64,000 bases of DNA, taken from the NCBI RefSeq assembly GCF_040250305.1, contig NZ_CP158190.1:5426001-5490000 (forward strand), written 5' to 3'. The notes beneath the pieces were generated by a model, which was not told where the DNA came from, did not search any database, and saw only the letters and a program-made list of their open reading frames with translations. Both the position numbers and the translations under genes were made by a program. This document shows positions 1 to 10,976 of this stretch, piece after piece (position 1 is the first letter of the stretch; every line of letters starts with the position of its first letter). This DNA is from Peribacillus frigoritolerans (GTDB lineage: Bacteria > Bacillota > Bacilli > Bacillales > DSM-1321).

Positions 1-2060
1 TCCTCAACTTCTTTTGCTTTCGTCCCATCGGATAGCATGGTCAGGCAATAAGGACATCCGGAACTGATCACTGTTGGACTGACGGCCAGAGCTTGTTCGG
101 TACGGGCCACATTAATACGGTTTCCTGTTTCCTCTTCCATCCACATCAAACCGCCTCCAGCTCCACAGCACATACCCTTTTCACGGTTACGCTCCATTTC
201 AATAAGTTTCACACCAGCAATGGATTGCAAGATTTCACGCGGCGGGCTGTAAACTTCATTGTACCTTCCCAAGTAACAGGAATCGTGGAATGTAATCGTC
301 TCATTCACCGGATACTGAGGGACCAACCTGCCTTCACTGACAAGTTTGGCTAACAATTCAGTATGGTGATACACTTCCGCTTCCAAGCCAAAATCCGGAT
401 ACTCATTCTTAAAGATATTGTAAGCATGCGGATCGATCGTAACGATTTTCTTTATTTCATTCTTCTGGAATTCTTCTATATTTTTCATTGCAAGTTCCTG
501 GAAAACAAACTCATTACCCAATCGACGCGGAGTATCCCCTGAGTTTTTCTCCTTATTTCCGAGAATTGCAAATTTAACGCCTGCTTCATTCAATAATTTA
601 GCAAAGGAAAGGGCAATCTTCTGGCTTCGGTTATCGTACGACCCCATTGAACCCACCCAAAATAAATACTCGAATTCTTCGTCTGCCTTTTTTAGTTCCT
701 TCACGGTTGGGACGAGGACATCTTCCCGAAGGCTTCGCCAATCTTCTCTCTCTTTACGGTTCAGTCCCCACGGGTTCCCTTGACGCTCAATATTCGTCAT
801 GGCACGTTGCGCATCAGGATCCAGTCTGCCTTCCGTCAACACTAGATATCGGCGCATATCGATGATCTTGTCAACATGTTCATTCATTACCGGGCATTGA
901 TCTTCACAGTTCCGGCATGTGGTACAAGCCCAAAGTTCTTCTTCCGTAATGACTTCGCCAATCAGGCTCGGACTGTAAGCTTCTGTTGCTGCAGCTGATT
1001 CCTGCGCCCCCTGCGCGGCACCAGCCAAAGCGATCTTATTTCCTTTCGTATTCCCAAAAACAAAAGATGGCACCCATGGCTGCTTCGTAGTAACGGCAGC
1101 GCCTGTATTTGTCAAATGGTCACGCATCTTGATTATGATATCCATCGGTGACAGCATTTTACCGGTACCTGTAGCCGGGCACATATTCGTACAGCGACCG
1201 CACTCCACACAGGCATAGAGGTCCACCATTTGATATTGCGTCAAGTCCTCGATATATTTGGCACCGTAATATTGATTACCTTCTTTGTCGAGAATTTCTT
1301 CTTCCAAATCAACCGGTTTCAATTTTCCGGGATTGTCCAGGCGATTAAGGAATACATTTATCGGGCCGGCAATCAAGTGAGCATGCTTAGATTGCGGGAT
1401 ATAAACAAGGAAAGATAATATGATCAGTAAATGCAGCCACCAAGCTACATAAAAAACGACGGTTGCCGCTGTTGTTCCCATCCAGCCGAATAAAAATGCG
1501 ATGCTCGATGCGACTGGCTCTGACCAGGTTGCATCGTGTCCATGCCAGATCATTCCCATTCCATTCCCCAGCAATACGGTGATCATGATACCGGTGATGA
1601 AGATGACAACCAAACCTGCCTTGAAATCCCTTTTCAAGCGAACGAGCTTTTCGACATAACGACGGTATGCCGCCCATAGGATTGCAACAAGAACGGTAAG
1701 CGTCACAATTTCCTGGAAGAAAGTAAAGGCCGGATAAACAGGGCCAAACGGTAAATGCCACCCCGGTCTTAAGCCTTTAACAAAAAAGTCAAGTGCGCCA
1801 AATTGCACTAAGATGAAACCATAAAATAATAAGGCATGAATGATCCCGCTCTTTTTATCTTTAAAAAGCTTCTTCTGTCCAAATACATAAACCCCTATTT
1901 TAACAAGACGATCTTTCACACGGTTATCGAATTCCACTTTTTTGCCAAGTTTTATATAAGCAATACGAGTCTTTATCAAATAGACAAACAAACCGGCGGC
2001 GTAAGCGGTTACAAGCAGGAATGCAACTAAGTTGATCCACAGTAAACCATTCATTTCCAT
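1..2060 (-). CDS. ywjF: Fe-S oxidoreductase, heterodisulfide-reductase/glycolate-oxidase-like, partial (YwjF type)
   Basis: The gene starts at an ATG at 2060 behind an AGAGGGGG site and runs off the left edge with about 686 codons visible. The first ~230 residues hold several membrane segments resembling the haem-binding subunit of respiratory reductases. Two ferredoxin-type motifs follow: CVECGRCTNMCP near residue 280 and CTTCRNCEDQCP near 380. A CCG domain comes last (HDSCYLGRY near 593, CCGAGGG near 632). This order matches membrane-bound Fe-S reductases thought to pass electrons to the quinone pool, perhaps in fatty-acid beta-oxidation; the physiological donor is not shown by the sequence. 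The adjacent ywjE-like and uvsE genes reproduce B. subtilis gene order. Confidence 0.9.
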   Translation of the reverse strand, partial: MEMNGLLWINLVAFLLVTAYAAGLFVYLIKTRIAYIKLGKKVEFDNRVKDRLVKIGVYVFGQKKLFKDKKSGIIHALLFYGFILVQFGALDFFVKGLRPGWHLPFGPVYPAFTFFQEIVTLTVLVAILWAAYRRYVEKLVRLKRDFKAGLVVIFITGIMITVLLGNGMGMIWHGHDATWSEPVASSIAFLFGWMGTTAATVVFYVAWWLHLLIILSFLVYIPQSKHAHLIAGPINVFLNRLDNPGKLKPVDLEEEILDKEGNQYYGAKYIEDLTQYQMVDLYACVECGRCTNMCPATGTGKMLSPMDIIIKMRDHLTNTGAAVTTKQPWVPSFVFGNTKGNKIALAGAAQGAQESAAATEAYSPSLIGEVITEEELWACTTCRNCEDQCPVMNEHVDKIIDMRRYLVLTEGRLDPDAQRAMTNIERQGNPWGLNRKEREDWRSLREDVLVPTVKELKKADEEFEYLFWVGSMGSYDNRSQKIALSFAKLLNEAGVKFAILGNKEKNSGDTPRRLGNEFVFQELAMKNIEEFQKNEIKKIVTIDPHAYNIFKNEYPDFGLEAEVYHHTELLAKLVSEGRLVPQYPVNETITFHDSCYLGRYNEVYSPPREILQSIAGVKLIEMERNREKGMCCGAGGGLMWMEEETGNRINVARTEQALAVSPTVISSGCPYCLTMLSDGTKAKEVE

Positions 2061-2346
2061 GCAGTCTTTCCCCCTCTTTAGTAAATTGCAAAATGCCAGG
2101 TACCATTTTGGGAAATTTGGCATTTTTCTGAAATTTGATTAATTCCATTATATAATGAATGAGCATTCAGTCAACTTTTTTCTTTTAAAAACCATTTAAT
2201 TTTTCTGCCCCTTAATTATATAATTCGACAATTCCATGCATTACCCTTCTGCATTCTAAAAAAATGAGGACCCTTTCCCCCTATTTAATGGTTACTGTCA
2301 GGGATTTAGAGCCAAACTAAATATAATCATTTAGGGGGGATTTTTT

Positions 2347-3549
2347 TTGAAGATAATCACTACGATTGCCTCTATATTTTTATTGATCTTCTCTTGGTGC
2401 TGGGTCGATCTTAAGGTAGGGCATAAGCGTTATTTGAAGCACGCAACCAACATTAAATATCCGCCTCGGAACAGTGAAATGACTGTATTCACATCAGGGA
2501 AAATCCTGTTTGAAGATTATATCAAGGAAGTCAAGCAAGCTCAGGATTCCATCCATATCCTTTTTTATATAGTAAAAAATGATAAATTCAGCAAGGACTT
2601 TTTGAAGTTACTGCAGTCAAAAGCGGAAGAGGGCGTGGAAGTGCGGCTTTTAGTCGATTGGATAGGAAGTAAAAAGATGTCCCGCCAAACCATTCAGGAG
2701 CTGACTGAAAGCGGCGTTCATTTTTCTTTCAGCTTTAAACCGAAACTCCCCTTCCTTTTCTATACCATCCAAAAAAGAAATCACCGTAAGATCACGGTGA
2801 TAGATGGAAAAATCGGCTATCTTGGCGGCTTTAATATCGGTAAGGAGTATATAAACCAAGGGGAGAAGCTGAACCCATGGAGAGATTACCATTTAAAAAT
2901 GACCGGGGAAGGTGTAAAGGACCTTCAGGAAGTCTTCCTCTCGGATTGGTTCTATGATACAAACGAGGATTACAGAGGAACACCTGCTTATTTTCCGACA
3001 TTGACTCCCGGGACTCAGGCACATCAGTTTGTCGTCACGAATGGCAGTGATCTTGAACAGTCCTTGACACACATGATTCGTCAAGCCACTAAAAAAATCA
3101 TTATCGGGACTCCATACTTCATTCCCAGTGAAACTTTATTTCAAGAATTAAGGGAAGCCCTTGCACGCAATGTTTCCGTTACGGTCATCGTACCTGAAAT
3201 TTCAGACCATGCCCTTGTCAAGGAAGCTTCTTTTCCCTTTTTCCGGGTACTAATAAAAGACGGGGCTGAAATCATGCAATTTCAAAGAGGGTTCTACCAT
3301 TCTAAAGTGATACTGATCGATGATATAATGTGTGATATCGGTACGGCTAATTTTGATAAACGCAGTTGTTTTTTAAATAGTGAAATGAACTGCATCGTAT
3401 TTGACCGGACATTTATAAAAGATGTAGAAAAGGAATTGGCAGTGGACATGGCCGAATCCAAGCCGCTAAATGGGGACGCTCTTTCCAAGATGAATGTAGT
3501 CCGTTCAGCAAAAGAATCGCTGGCTTCCATCCTTTCTCCTTTTCTTTGA
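2347..3549 (+). CDS. ywjE: Minor cardiolipin synthase, phospholipase D superfamily (YwjE/ClsB-like)
   Basis: This 400-residue protein has one N-terminal membrane helix (residues ~3-22) and two HxK(x)4D phospholipase D motifs. The first is NHRKITVID near 145-153; the second is FYHSKVILID near 317-326, each followed by a G-x-x-N element. Together they form one active site that condenses two phosphatidylglycerols into cardiolipin at the membrane. The start is a TTG at 2347 behind GGGGGGA. The gene is divergent from the Fe-S oxidoreductase and is followed after 28 bases by uvsE, so the two may be co-transcribed. Family assignment is firm; the physiological lipid product is inferred from homology. 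Confidence 0.88.
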   Translation: MKIITTIASIFLLIFSWCWVDLKVGHKRYLKHATNIKYPPRNSEMTVFTSGKILFEDYIKEVKQAQDSIHILFYIVKNDKFSKDFLKLLQSKAEEGVEVRLLVDWIGSKKMSRQTIQELTESGVHFSFSFKPKLPFLFYTIQKRNHRKITVIDGKIGYLGGFNIGKEYINQGEKLNPWRDYHLKMTGEGVKDLQEVFLSDWFYDTNEDYRGTPAYFPTLTPGTQAHQFVVTNGSDLEQSLTHMIRQATKKIIIGTPYFIPSETLFQELREALARNVSVTVIVPEISDHALVKEASFPFFRVLIKDGAEIMQFQRGFYHSKVILIDDIMCDIGTANFDKRSCFLNSEMNCIVFDRTFIKDVEKELAVDMAESKPLNGDALSKMNVVRSAKESLASILSPFL

Positions 3550-3577
3550 CAACCCTTTGCTCAAGGAGAAAAATATA

Positions 3578-4531
3578 ATGAAAATAAGATTTGGGTTCGT
3601 ATCCAATGCGACCTGTTTATGGGAAGCTTCTCCGGCCAAGACACTTACTTTCAAGCGATATAGCACACTTGGCCCAGAAAAAGGAATGGAAAAACTTCTG
3701 GATGTGACAAGGCAGAACATTGAAAATACGTTAAGGGTCCTTCAATATAACACGGCACACCAAATAGAAATATACCGGATGTCCAGTTCCATTGTACCTT
3801 TAGCCACACATCCCGAAATAGAATGGGATTTCGTCACTCCTTTTAAAAGAGAGTGGAAACAGCTTGGCGACTGGGCAACTGCACACAAAATGAGGCTCAG
3901 CTTTCATCCGAATCAGTTTACGCTGTTCACCAGCCCTAAGCCCGAGATTACACAAAATGCCGTGAAAGATATGGTGTTCCATTATAAAATGCTTGATGCA
4001 ATGGGCATTGCGGACACCTCTTTCATCAATATCCATGTCGGTGGAGCCTATGGTGATAAAGAGTCCGCTCTTGTAAGGGTTCATGACAACCTTAAATCGC
4101 TGCCTATGCACGTCAAGGAAAGAATGACTTTGGAGAATGATGATAAAACCTATACAGCATCTGAAACCCTGGGCGTATGTAAGAGGGAGGGCATCCCACT
4201 TGTATTCGATTACCACCATCATCTCGCAAACCTTTCAGATGTGCCGCTTAACGAGCTGCTCACCGAGGTGTTCACCACTTGGAATCAGGCAGGGGTGGTA
4301 CCAAAGATTCATATTTCATCACCAAAATCGGCAGGTGCATTTCGCTCGCATGCAGATTATATCGATTTGGAGTTCATCATGCCCCTTTTTAAAGTGCTTA
4401 AGGATCTTGGACAGGACGTGGATTTCATGATCGAGGCCAAGATGAAGGATCGGGCAATGTTGCAGCTGATTGAAGATATAGCTAAGGTTCGTGGTGTAAA
4501 AAGGGTGAGCGGCGGTGCCGTCGAGTGCTAA
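3578..4531 (+). CDS. uvsE: UV damage endonuclease UvsE
   Basis: This 317-residue TIM-barrel protein carries UvsE hallmarks: an N-terminal FGFVSNATCLW-like strand, FHPNQFTLF, LENDDKTYT and FDYHHH, the last group supplying metal ligands. UvsE nicks DNA 5' of UV photoproducts in an alternative excision repair route and matters for spore and radiation resistance. The ATG at 3578 is chosen because AAGGAGAA sits 7 bases upstream; an in-frame TTG 21 bases earlier has no such site. A strong hairpin terminator shared with argS follows the stop. Confidence 0.92.
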   Translation: MKIRFGFVSNATCLWEASPAKTLTFKRYSTLGPEKGMEKLLDVTRQNIENTLRVLQYNTAHQIEIYRMSSSIVPLATHPEIEWDFVTPFKREWKQLGDWATAHKMRLSFHPNQFTLFTSPKPEITQNAVKDMVFHYKMLDAMGIADTSFINIHVGGAYGDKESALVRVHDNLKSLPMHVKERMTLENDDKTYTASETLGVCKREGIPLVFDYHHHLANLSDVPLNELLTEVFTTWNQAGVVPKIHISSPKSAGAFRSHADYIDLEFIMPLFKVLKDLGQDVDFMIEAKMKDRAMLQLIEDIAKVRGVKRVSGGAVEC

Positions 4532-4542
4532 TTAACCTAAAA

Positions 4543-4578
4543 AAAGCGGCTGTTTCTCTAGAAACAGCCGCTTTTTTT
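4543..4578. terminator. Bidirectional terminator between uvsE and argS
   Basis: A perfect 14-bp stem (AAAGCGGCTGTTTC / GAAACAGCCGCTTT) with a 4-base TCTA loop is flanked by A and T runs. It can end transcription from both converging genes. Confidence 0.9.
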
Positions 4579-4581
4579 TCA

Positions 4582-6252
4582 TTACATTTTTTCCGGTGCC
4601 GAAACCCCGATGATGGCTAATGCATTCTTTAAAGTAATTTGGACGGATTTGACCAGTCCTAAACGCGCCTTACTTCTTTCCATCTCTTCAACATCCAGAA
4701 CCTTATCTGCATTGTAGAAACTGTGGAATGTAGAAGCCAGGTCATATATATAATTCGTCATGCGGTGAGGCATCCGTTTTTCGGCCGCTTCCGCTATTGC
4801 CTGCGGGAATTCTCCTAATTTCTTCAAAAGCTCCACTTCTTTTTCAGTAGATAGGGCAGAGAAATCAGTGACTCCTTCATAGCTGATCCCTTGTTCCACA
4901 CCTTGGCGCAAAATGCTGGAAATACGGGCGTGGGCATACTGTGCATAATATACCGGATTTTCATTGGATTGTGAGACCGCAAGATCCAAATCGAAGTCCA
5001 TATGAGTATCCGCACTTCTCATCGCAAAGAAATAACGTGTTGCATCCAGACCTACTTCATCAATAAGGTCACGCATCGTAACTGCTTTACCTGTACGCTT
5101 GCTCATCTTCATTTTCTCGCCATCCTTGTACAGGTGAACAAGCTGGATGATTTCGACTTCAAGCTGCTCGCGATTGTACCCTAATGCTTCGATCGCCGCT
5201 TTCATACGCGGGATATAGCCGTGGTGATCTGCACCCCAGATATTGATCAGTGTTTGAAAGCCGCGTTCCAATTTATTACGGTGATAGGCAATATCCGGTG
5301 TCAGATATGTGTAAGACCCATCCTGCTTAATAAGCACCCGGTCTTTATCATCGCCTAATTCCGTAGAGCGGAACCATGTAGCACCATCTTCCTCGTAAAC
5401 ATGGCCCCTTTCCCTCAACACTTTAAGTGCTTCATCAATTTTACCGTCTTGATAGAGGGATGTTTCGGAGTACCATACATCAAATCCGACACGGAAATTA
5501 CCCAAGTCCGTTTTCAGTTTTTCCATTTCATATTTCAAGCCGTACTCACGGAAAAATTCAAAACGTTCCTTCTCATCGGCATTTACATATTTATCCCCAT
5601 ATTCACTTGCAAGCGTCTTACCGATGCCAATGATATCTTCACCATGATAACCGCCCTCCGGCATATCCTTTTCGAGGCCAAGTGCCTGGAAATAGCGGGC
5701 TTCGATGGAAATGGCCAAATTATTGATTTGGTTTCCTGCATCATTGATATAGTATTCACGTGAAACATCGTAACCTGCTTTAGAAAGGATATTACATAGC
5801 GTATCACCTACTGCTGCACCACGTGCATGACCAAGATGGAGATCACCGGTTGGATTCGCTGAAACGAACTCCACTTGGATTTTTTCTCCTTTTCCAAAGT
5901 CACTTTCCCCATATGCTTCATCCACTTTCAAAATGACAGGAACCAATTCTGTCAAATAGGCATTATTCATGTAGAAGTTGATGAAACCTGGTCCTGCAAT
6001 TTCAATTTTTTCGATGGATGCTTTTGAGTTGTCAAAGTTTTCGATGATTGCCTCTGCTATCATCTTTGGTGCTTTCTTTGCAATCTTCGTTAATTGCATG
6101 GCCATGTTCGTGGAATAATCTCCATGTGTCTTATCTCTTGGCAGCTCCAATACAACATTTGGAATCTGCTCTTCCGTTGCTAAACCAGCTTTAATGACTG
6201 CCGCTTTAATCTCTTCTTTCAGCTTTTCCTGTACCTCTTTTACTATATTCAT
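4582..6252 (-). CDS. argS: Arginyl-tRNA synthetase
   Basis: This 556-residue class I synthetase charges tRNA-Arg with arginine. The N-terminal Arg-S additional domain spans roughly residues 1-90. The HIGH box reads HLGH at 139-142 within [14 protein letters not shown]. The KMSKR loop is intact near 375. The C-terminal part is the helical anticodon-binding domain found in this enzyme. The length is normal for Bacillus ArgS. The gene follows ywiB by 3 bases, so the two form an operon in the order ywiB-argS, as in B. subtilis. Confidence 0.96.
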   Translation of the reverse strand: MNIVKEVQEKLKEEIKAAVIKAGLATEEQIPNVVLELPRDKTHGDYSTNMAMQLTKIAKKAPKMIAEAIIENFDNSKASIEKIEIAGPGFINFYMNNAYLTELVPVILKVDEAYGESDFGKGEKIQVEFVSANPTGDLHLGHARGAAVGDTLCNILSKAGYDVSREYYINDAGNQINNLAISIEARYFQALGLEKDMPEGGYHGEDIIGIGKTLASEYGDKYVNADEKERFEFFREYGLKYEMEKLKTDLGNFRVGFDVWYSETSLYQDGKIDEALKVLRERGHVYEEDGATWFRSTELGDDKDRVLIKQDGSYTYLTPDIAYHRNKLERGFQTLINIWGADHHGYIPRMKAAIEALGYNREQLEVEIIQLVHLYKDGEKMKMSKRTGKAVTMRDLIDEVGLDATRYFFAMRSADTHMDFDLDLAVSQSNENPVYYAQYAHARISSILRQGVEQGISYEGVTDFSALSTEKEVELLKKLGEFPQAIAEAAEKRMPHRMTNYIYDLASTFHSFYNADKVLDVEEMERSKARLGLVKSVQITLKNALAIIGVSAPEKM

Positions 6253-6255
6253 GCG

Positions 6256-6696
6256 CTATACTTCCTCCTTGTAGGAAATCGTCATCTCATATTGACCGGG
6301 TTCGCTTCCCTGCATATGTAACGTATATTTAAGGACGAGTTTCCCTTGTTTGGTCTGCTCATCCCATTGATGATGTATCTTCTTCGCGGTCGTCCGTAAT
6401 CCTAACCTGCCATATATACTTTCGTAATGTCCATTTGTCGCTTCCTGCAGGCGGAAAAGCTGTCTCATTTTAATGGCACCATTTCTAAGCAGGATCGTTT
6501 CATCCGGTTTGTGCTTGATCGTCGTTTGCGTTTGACCGGCTTCATTTTCCTCTTTATATTGCAAATATAAATCTGCACCTTTATACATTTTTGTACCAAA
6601 TGTGACCAGCTCATACGTTTCCGTTTCTGAGCCGTGCTTGATTTTTGTCTGTAAAGTCACTTTAATCGCTTGCTTATCTATATCATGAAGAGTCAA
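6256..6696 (-). CDS. ywiB: YwiB-like DUF1934 beta-barrel protein
   Basis: This 146-residue protein is built almost entirely of alternating beta strands (repeated K-x-T-x-x-x-H/Y patterns, a GRLGLRTTA segment), typical of the DUF1934 family with a lipocalin-like fold. The function is unknown. It sits immediately upstream of argS and is probably translated from the same message. No signal peptide or membrane segment is seen, so it should be cytoplasmic. Assignment rests on overall pattern and conserved context. Confidence 0.85.
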   Translation of the reverse strand: MTLHDIDKQAIKVTLQTKIKHGSETETYELVTFGTKMYKGADLYLQYKEENEAGQTQTTIKHKPDETILLRNGAIKMRQLFRLQEATNGHYESIYGRLGLRTTAKKIHHQWDEQTKQGKLVLKYTLHMQGSEPGQYEMTISYKEEV

Positions 6697-6920
6697 AGCT
6701 ACACTTCCTTCATCATGTCGTTCTTAACTTTATAAGTATAAATATTCTTCAAGGAAGTTTCAACTTGGAGCGGAAAATAAAGTGTAAATCAAAAAAAGTG
6801 AGGATAAACTGTCGAAATCATGTTGTTGCAATTCATTTGAATTTAACACAATAATGACTCATCGGGGCGGAATTATTCAAATAGAGTCCATCAGACGTAA
6901 AATTCTTTCCCGGAATGGAT

Positions 6921-6957
6921 AAAAAAAGACCATTCCCGCTAAAAAACAGGAATAGTC
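6921..6957 (-). terminator. Terminator after speB
   Basis: Read on the minus strand, GACTATTCC pairs with GGAATGGTC (one G-T pair) and is followed by TTTTTTT, just past the speB stop codon. Confidence 0.75.
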
Positions 6958-6975
6958 AGTCAGGTCTTACATCCA

Positions 6976-7854
6976 TTAACCTTTTTGAACCCAACCTAAA
7001 ATCATTTCGCGAATCAGCTTGCTCGCAGTGTTCGCAGTTTGCTCGGATGGATCATAAATCGGTGCCACTTCTACCAAATCGCAGCCGACTACATTAATTT
7101 CAGAACGTGCTATCTCATGAATGGAAGCTAAAAGCTCTTTGGAGGTGATGCCTCCACAATCTACGGTGCCTGTTCCCGGCGCGTGCGCAGGATCAAGAAC
7201 ATCGATGTCGATCGTCACATATACAGGTCGGCCAGCTAACTGCGGCAGTACTTCTTTCAGAGGTTCAAGAACTTCAAATTTAGAGATGTGCATGCCATTT
7301 TCTTTTGCCCATTGGAATTCTTCCTTCAAACCGGAACGAATGCCGAAAGAGTATACATTTTTCGGGCCGATAAGTTCTGCGGATTTACGGATGATGGACG
7401 CATGGGAAAGCGGTTCTCCTTCATAATCCTCACGTAAATCTGTATGGGCATCCATATGGATGATGGCCATATCGGGATACTTTTTGAACATGACTTTGAT
7501 GACAGGCCATGTTACAAGATGTTCCCCTCCCATACCCATTGGGAACTTACCTGCATCCAACAAGCTGTCGACATATTTTTCAATCATATCGATACTGCGC
7601 TGCGGATTGCCGAATGGTAATGGAATATCCCCGGCATCAAAGAATTTAACTTCCTCTAATTCACGATCTAAATACGGGCTGTACTCTTCCAAACCAATCG
7701 AAACTTCACGAATTCGGGTAGGGCCGAAGCGGGAACCCGGACGGAAGCTTACCGTCCAGTCCATCGGCATGCCGTATAGCACAGCTTCCGATTCCTCAAA
7801 AACAGGGTGGCTTTTAATGAATACATTGCCTGAATAGGCTTCATCGAATTTCAT
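6976..7854 (-). CDS. speB: Agmatinase
   Basis: This 292-residue ureohydrolase hydrolyses agmatine to putrescine and urea. The binuclear manganese ligands lie in GGEHLVTWP, HMDAHTDLREDYEG and TIDIDVLDPAHAPGTG, all intact. The length matches Bacillus SpeB. It follows speE by 14 bases, so speE-speB form the polyamine operon: agmatinase supplies putrescine and spermidine synthase extends it. The same pair occupies this position in B. subtilis. Confidence 0.95.
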   Translation of the reverse strand: MKFDEAYSGNVFIKSHPVFEESEAVLYGMPMDWTVSFRPGSRFGPTRIREVSIGLEEYSPYLDRELEEVKFFDAGDIPLPFGNPQRSIDMIEKYVDSLLDAGKFPMGMGGEHLVTWPVIKVMFKKYPDMAIIHMDAHTDLREDYEGEPLSHASIIRKSAELIGPKNVYSFGIRSGLKEEFQWAKENGMHISKFEVLEPLKEVLPQLAGRPVYVTIDIDVLDPAHAPGTGTVDCGGITSKELLASIHEIARSEINVVGCDLVEVAPIYDPSEQTANTASKLIREMILGWVQKG

Positions 7855-7868
7855 GGTCCATGCCTCCC

Positions 7869-8696
7869 TTATTTCACTAAATCTTGAACGAATTTAGGCA
7901 GAACGAAAGCTGCTTTATGAAGTTCTTTTGTATAATATTTCGTTTCTAATTCATGGAAACGATCTTCAGTCACTTCTAATGGATTATATTTTTTCGATCC
8001 GATCGTGAACGCCCAAAGGCCGCTTGGGTATGTCGGGATATTCGCTAAATACAAGCTGGTGATTGGAAAAATTTCTTTTACATCACGTTGTACATCGCGA
8101 ATTAAGTCCGCTTTAAACCAAGGGTTGTCGGATTGTGCCACAAAAATCCCGTCTTCTTTCAAAGCTTTGGAAATCCCGGCATAAAAACCTTTTGTAAATA
8201 AATTGACAGCAGGTCCGACAGGTTCAGTTGAGTCAACCATGATCACGTCATATTCATTTTCACTTTTGGCGATGTGCATGAAGCCATCCCCAACTTGTAC
8301 GTCTACACGCGGATCTTCAAGCATGCCTGCAATTTCCGGCAAGTATTTCTTTGAGTATTCGATAACTTTCCCATCGATATCCACCAATGTAGCTTTTTTT
8401 ACGCTTGGGTGTTTAAGGATTTCACGGATAACTCCTCCGTCCCCTCCACCTACAACCAAAACGTTTTCTGGATTAGGATGGGTAAATAAAGGAACATGGG
8501 CTACCATTTCGTGGTAAACGAATTCATCGCGCTGTGAAGTCATTACCATGTCATCCAGCAATAGCATATTGCCCCACTCTTCCGTTTCAATCATATCAAG
8601 CTTTTGAAACTCAGTTTGCTCCGTATGTAAAGTACGATTCACTTTCATCGTAATACCAAAGTTCTCTGTTTGTTTTTCAGTAAACCAAATGCTCAT
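7869..8696 (-). CDS. speE: Spermidine synthase
   Basis: This 275-residue polyamine aminopropyltransferase moves the aminopropyl group of decarboxylated S-adenosylmethionine to putrescine. Visible motifs are the cofactor loop [14 protein letters not shown], the acidic VDIDGKVIE strand, the catalytic DSTEPVGPA loop and an N-terminal beta domain with [11 protein letters not shown]. It is the first gene of the speE-speB operon; the ATG at 8696 is followed directly by the conserved WFTEKQT-type start. Confidence 0.96.
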   Translation of the reverse strand: MSIWFTEKQTENFGITMKVNRTLHTEQTEFQKLDMIETEEWGNMLLLDDMVMTSQRDEFVYHEMVAHVPLFTHPNPENVLVVGGGDGGVIREILKHPSVKKATLVDIDGKVIEYSKKYLPEIAGMLEDPRVDVQVGDGFMHIAKSENEYDVIMVDSTEPVGPAVNLFTKGFYAGISKALKEDGIFVAQSDNPWFKADLIRDVQRDVKEIFPITSLYLANIPTYPSGLWAFTIGSKKYNPLEVTEDRFHELETKYYTKELHKAAFVLPKFVQDLVK

Positions 8697-8903
8697 TTAT
8701 TAACGCTCCTTTTCCATTTCATATTGTCAGTCACCTTATAGGTTCCCCAAAATCGGTATAGTCATTAGCTAGAAAAATTATAGACGAATCTAGCAGAATT
8801 GCAAGATAAATTTCTTAAATGCAGTTCTTATGTTTAAAATTTTCTTTTTTTTCCATAATAGTAATAGATACTAGATTCTTACCTGATAAGAGAGGTGAAA
8901 GCA

Positions 8904-10973
8904 ATGGAATTGATTCCAAGCGAACGATTTAAAAGGACAACTAAATATGTACGGGCCTTCATTATCCTTGCCACAATCGGGCTCACAATACTCTTTGTAT
9001 TGCTTCTCTCTTTACTGATTTATGCAAAAATATTAGGTCCGCCTCCTTTGGTCGTGCCGCAGTCCACTCTCTATTATAGTGATAATGGAAATGTGATCGG
9101 TGAAACCGATAATGGCCAGAAACGTTATTGGGCCGGAATGGAGTCGATTTCACCAGAGCTCATCAAAGCGACTGTCGCCGTTGAGGACCGTCAATTTTAC
9201 ACTCATAATGGATTTGATATAAAGCGGATCGGCGGAGCCATCCTTGCTGATATTAAGGCAATGTCCAAAGTCCAGGGTGCAAGCACCATTACCCAGCAGT
9301 ATGCCAGGAACCTGTTTCTTGGGCATGACAAAACGTGGTCGCGTAAATTTAATGAGGCCTTTTATACGATACGTTTAGAAATGAACTACTCCAAAAAGGA
9401 AATTCTAGAAGGCTATTTAAATACGATTTACTATGGCCATGGCGCCTATGGAGCCCAAGCTGCAAGTCAATATTACTTTGGCAAGGATGCCAAGGATTTG
9501 ACCCTTCCTGAAGCGAGCATGCTGGCTGGAATACCAAAAGGGCCGTCAAACTATTCTCCATTGGATAACTTTGAAAAAGCGAAATCAAGGCAGAAAGTCG
9601 TCCTGCAAGCCATGAAAAGCAAAAACTACGTTTCAGGAAAGGATATCGCGGAAGCGCTGCGAACATCCCTTACATTAAAGGGAGAACACGGAACGGTCAC
9701 AAAGAAGACCGCTCCCTATTTCCAGGATGCCGTCAAGCAGGCTTTAAAAACTCAGCTTCATTTAGATGACCGGACGATCGAGCTTGGCGGGCTTAAGGTC
9801 TATACCACACTGGACGAAACCCAGCAGGATGCTGCCGAAGAAGTTCTTTCCAATACCATACCCAAGTCTTCAGGCATTCAAGCCTCGATAGTGGCAATGG
9901 ATCCGGATACCGGGGAGGTCCGTGCGCTGGTCGGAGGGAAAGATTACTCCGAGTCGCCATTCAATCGGGCCACACAGGCCGTTCGCCAGCCTGGTTCAAC
10001 CATAAAGCCCTTGCTATACTATTCAGCATTAGAGAATGGTTTCACACCATCCACCACCTTAAAAAGCGAGACAACTACATTTTCTTTCGATGATGGTCAC
10101 TCATCTTACACACCGCATAATTACAACCATCAATATGCGGAAGGCGAAATCACGATGGCCCAGGCCATTGCTCTTTCCGATAATATCTTCGCCGTAAAAA
10201 CGCACTTGTTCCTTGGGGAACAGGCATTGGTCGATACGGCGCACCGTTTCGGCATCACGGCAAAGATGGATGCGGTTCCTTCCCTGGCACTCGGTACGTC
10301 AGGTGTAAGGGCGATTGAAATGGTGAACGCATACAGCATTCTGGCTAACGGCGGCAAGAAGGTTGAACCCGTGTTTATCAAAAAGGTTGAAAATCAAAAA
10401 GGTGAAGTGATTTTTGATGAAAATGAGAAACCTGAACAGATTTTGGATGAGGATAAGGCATTTGTCATGACCCAGATGCTTACAGGGGTTTTCGATGAAA
10501 CCCTAAATGGCTATACGAAAGTGACCGGCAGCACCATCAGTTCCCAGCTGTCCCGCCCATATGCCGGCAAATCAGGCTCCACCCCGACTGATAGCTGGAT
10601 GATCGGTTACACACCGGAGCTTGTAGCAGGAGTATGGACTGGATATGATCAAGGCAAAAAGATCGAGATCCCTGCTGAAAAAGGCTATGCAAAGAAAATC
10701 TGGGCTTCCTATATGGAAAAGGGCCTGCAAGGGAAACCGGCAAAATCGTTTAAGGAAACCGAAAACGTAATCGGGGTAAACGTGAACCCCGTTAGCGGAA
10801 AATTGGCCACAAAGGACTGTCCTGCCTCAAGAATGACTTATTATGTTAAAGGGACCGAACCTGTCGAATACTGTGCCGAGCACTTTAAGGGTGAGAGTCC
10901 GAAACATGCCCCAAAAGAAGAAGAACATAAAAAGGCCCCATGGTACAAAAAAGTCTTAAAACCTTGGGGATAA
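8904..10973 (+). CDS. pbpG: Class A penicillin-binding protein (PbpG/PBP2d-like)
   Basis: This 689-residue bifunctional peptidoglycan synthase has a short cytoplasmic tail, one membrane anchor (~18-42), a family 51 glycosyltransferase domain (catalytic VEDRQFY with Glu94; GASTITQQ 125-132) and a transpeptidase domain. The transpeptidase motifs are STIK (365-368), SDN (426-428) and KSG (557-559), where many relatives have KTG. B. subtilis PbpG at this locus acts during sporulation. The ATG at 8904 is preferred over a GTG 9 bases upstream because that GTG lies inside the AGAGGTG ribosome site. The lysine-rich tail is typical. A strong terminator follows. Confidence 0.92.
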   Translation: MELIPSERFKRTTKYVRAFIILATIGLTILFVLLLSLLIYAKILGPPPLVVPQSTLYYSDNGNVIGETDNGQKRYWAGMESISPELIKATVAVEDRQFYTHNGFDIKRIGGAILADIKAMSKVQGASTITQQYARNLFLGHDKTWSRKFNEAFYTIRLEMNYSKKEILEGYLNTIYYGHGAYGAQAASQYYFGKDAKDLTLPEASMLAGIPKGPSNYSPLDNFEKAKSRQKVVLQAMKSKNYVSGKDIAEALRTSLTLKGEHGTVTKKTAPYFQDAVKQALKTQLHLDDRTIELGGLKVYTTLDETQQDAAEEVLSNTIPKSSGIQASIVAMDPDTGEVRALVGGKDYSESPFNRATQAVRQPGSTIKPLLYYSALENGFTPSTTLKSETTTFSFDDGHSSYTPHNYNHQYAEGEITMAQAIALSDNIFAVKTHLFLGEQALVDTAHRFGITAKMDAVPSLALGTSGVRAIEMVNAYSILANGGKKVEPVFIKKVENQKGEVIFDENEKPEQILDEDKAFVMTQMLTGVFDETLNGYTKVTGSTISSQLSRPYAGKSGSTPTDSWMIGYTPELVAGVWTGYDQGKKIEIPAEKGYAKKIWASYMEKGLQGKPAKSFKETENVIGVNVNPVSGKLATKDCPASRMTYYVKGTEPVEYCAEHFKGESPKHAPKEEEHKKAPWYKKVLKPWG

Positions 10974-10976
10974 CGA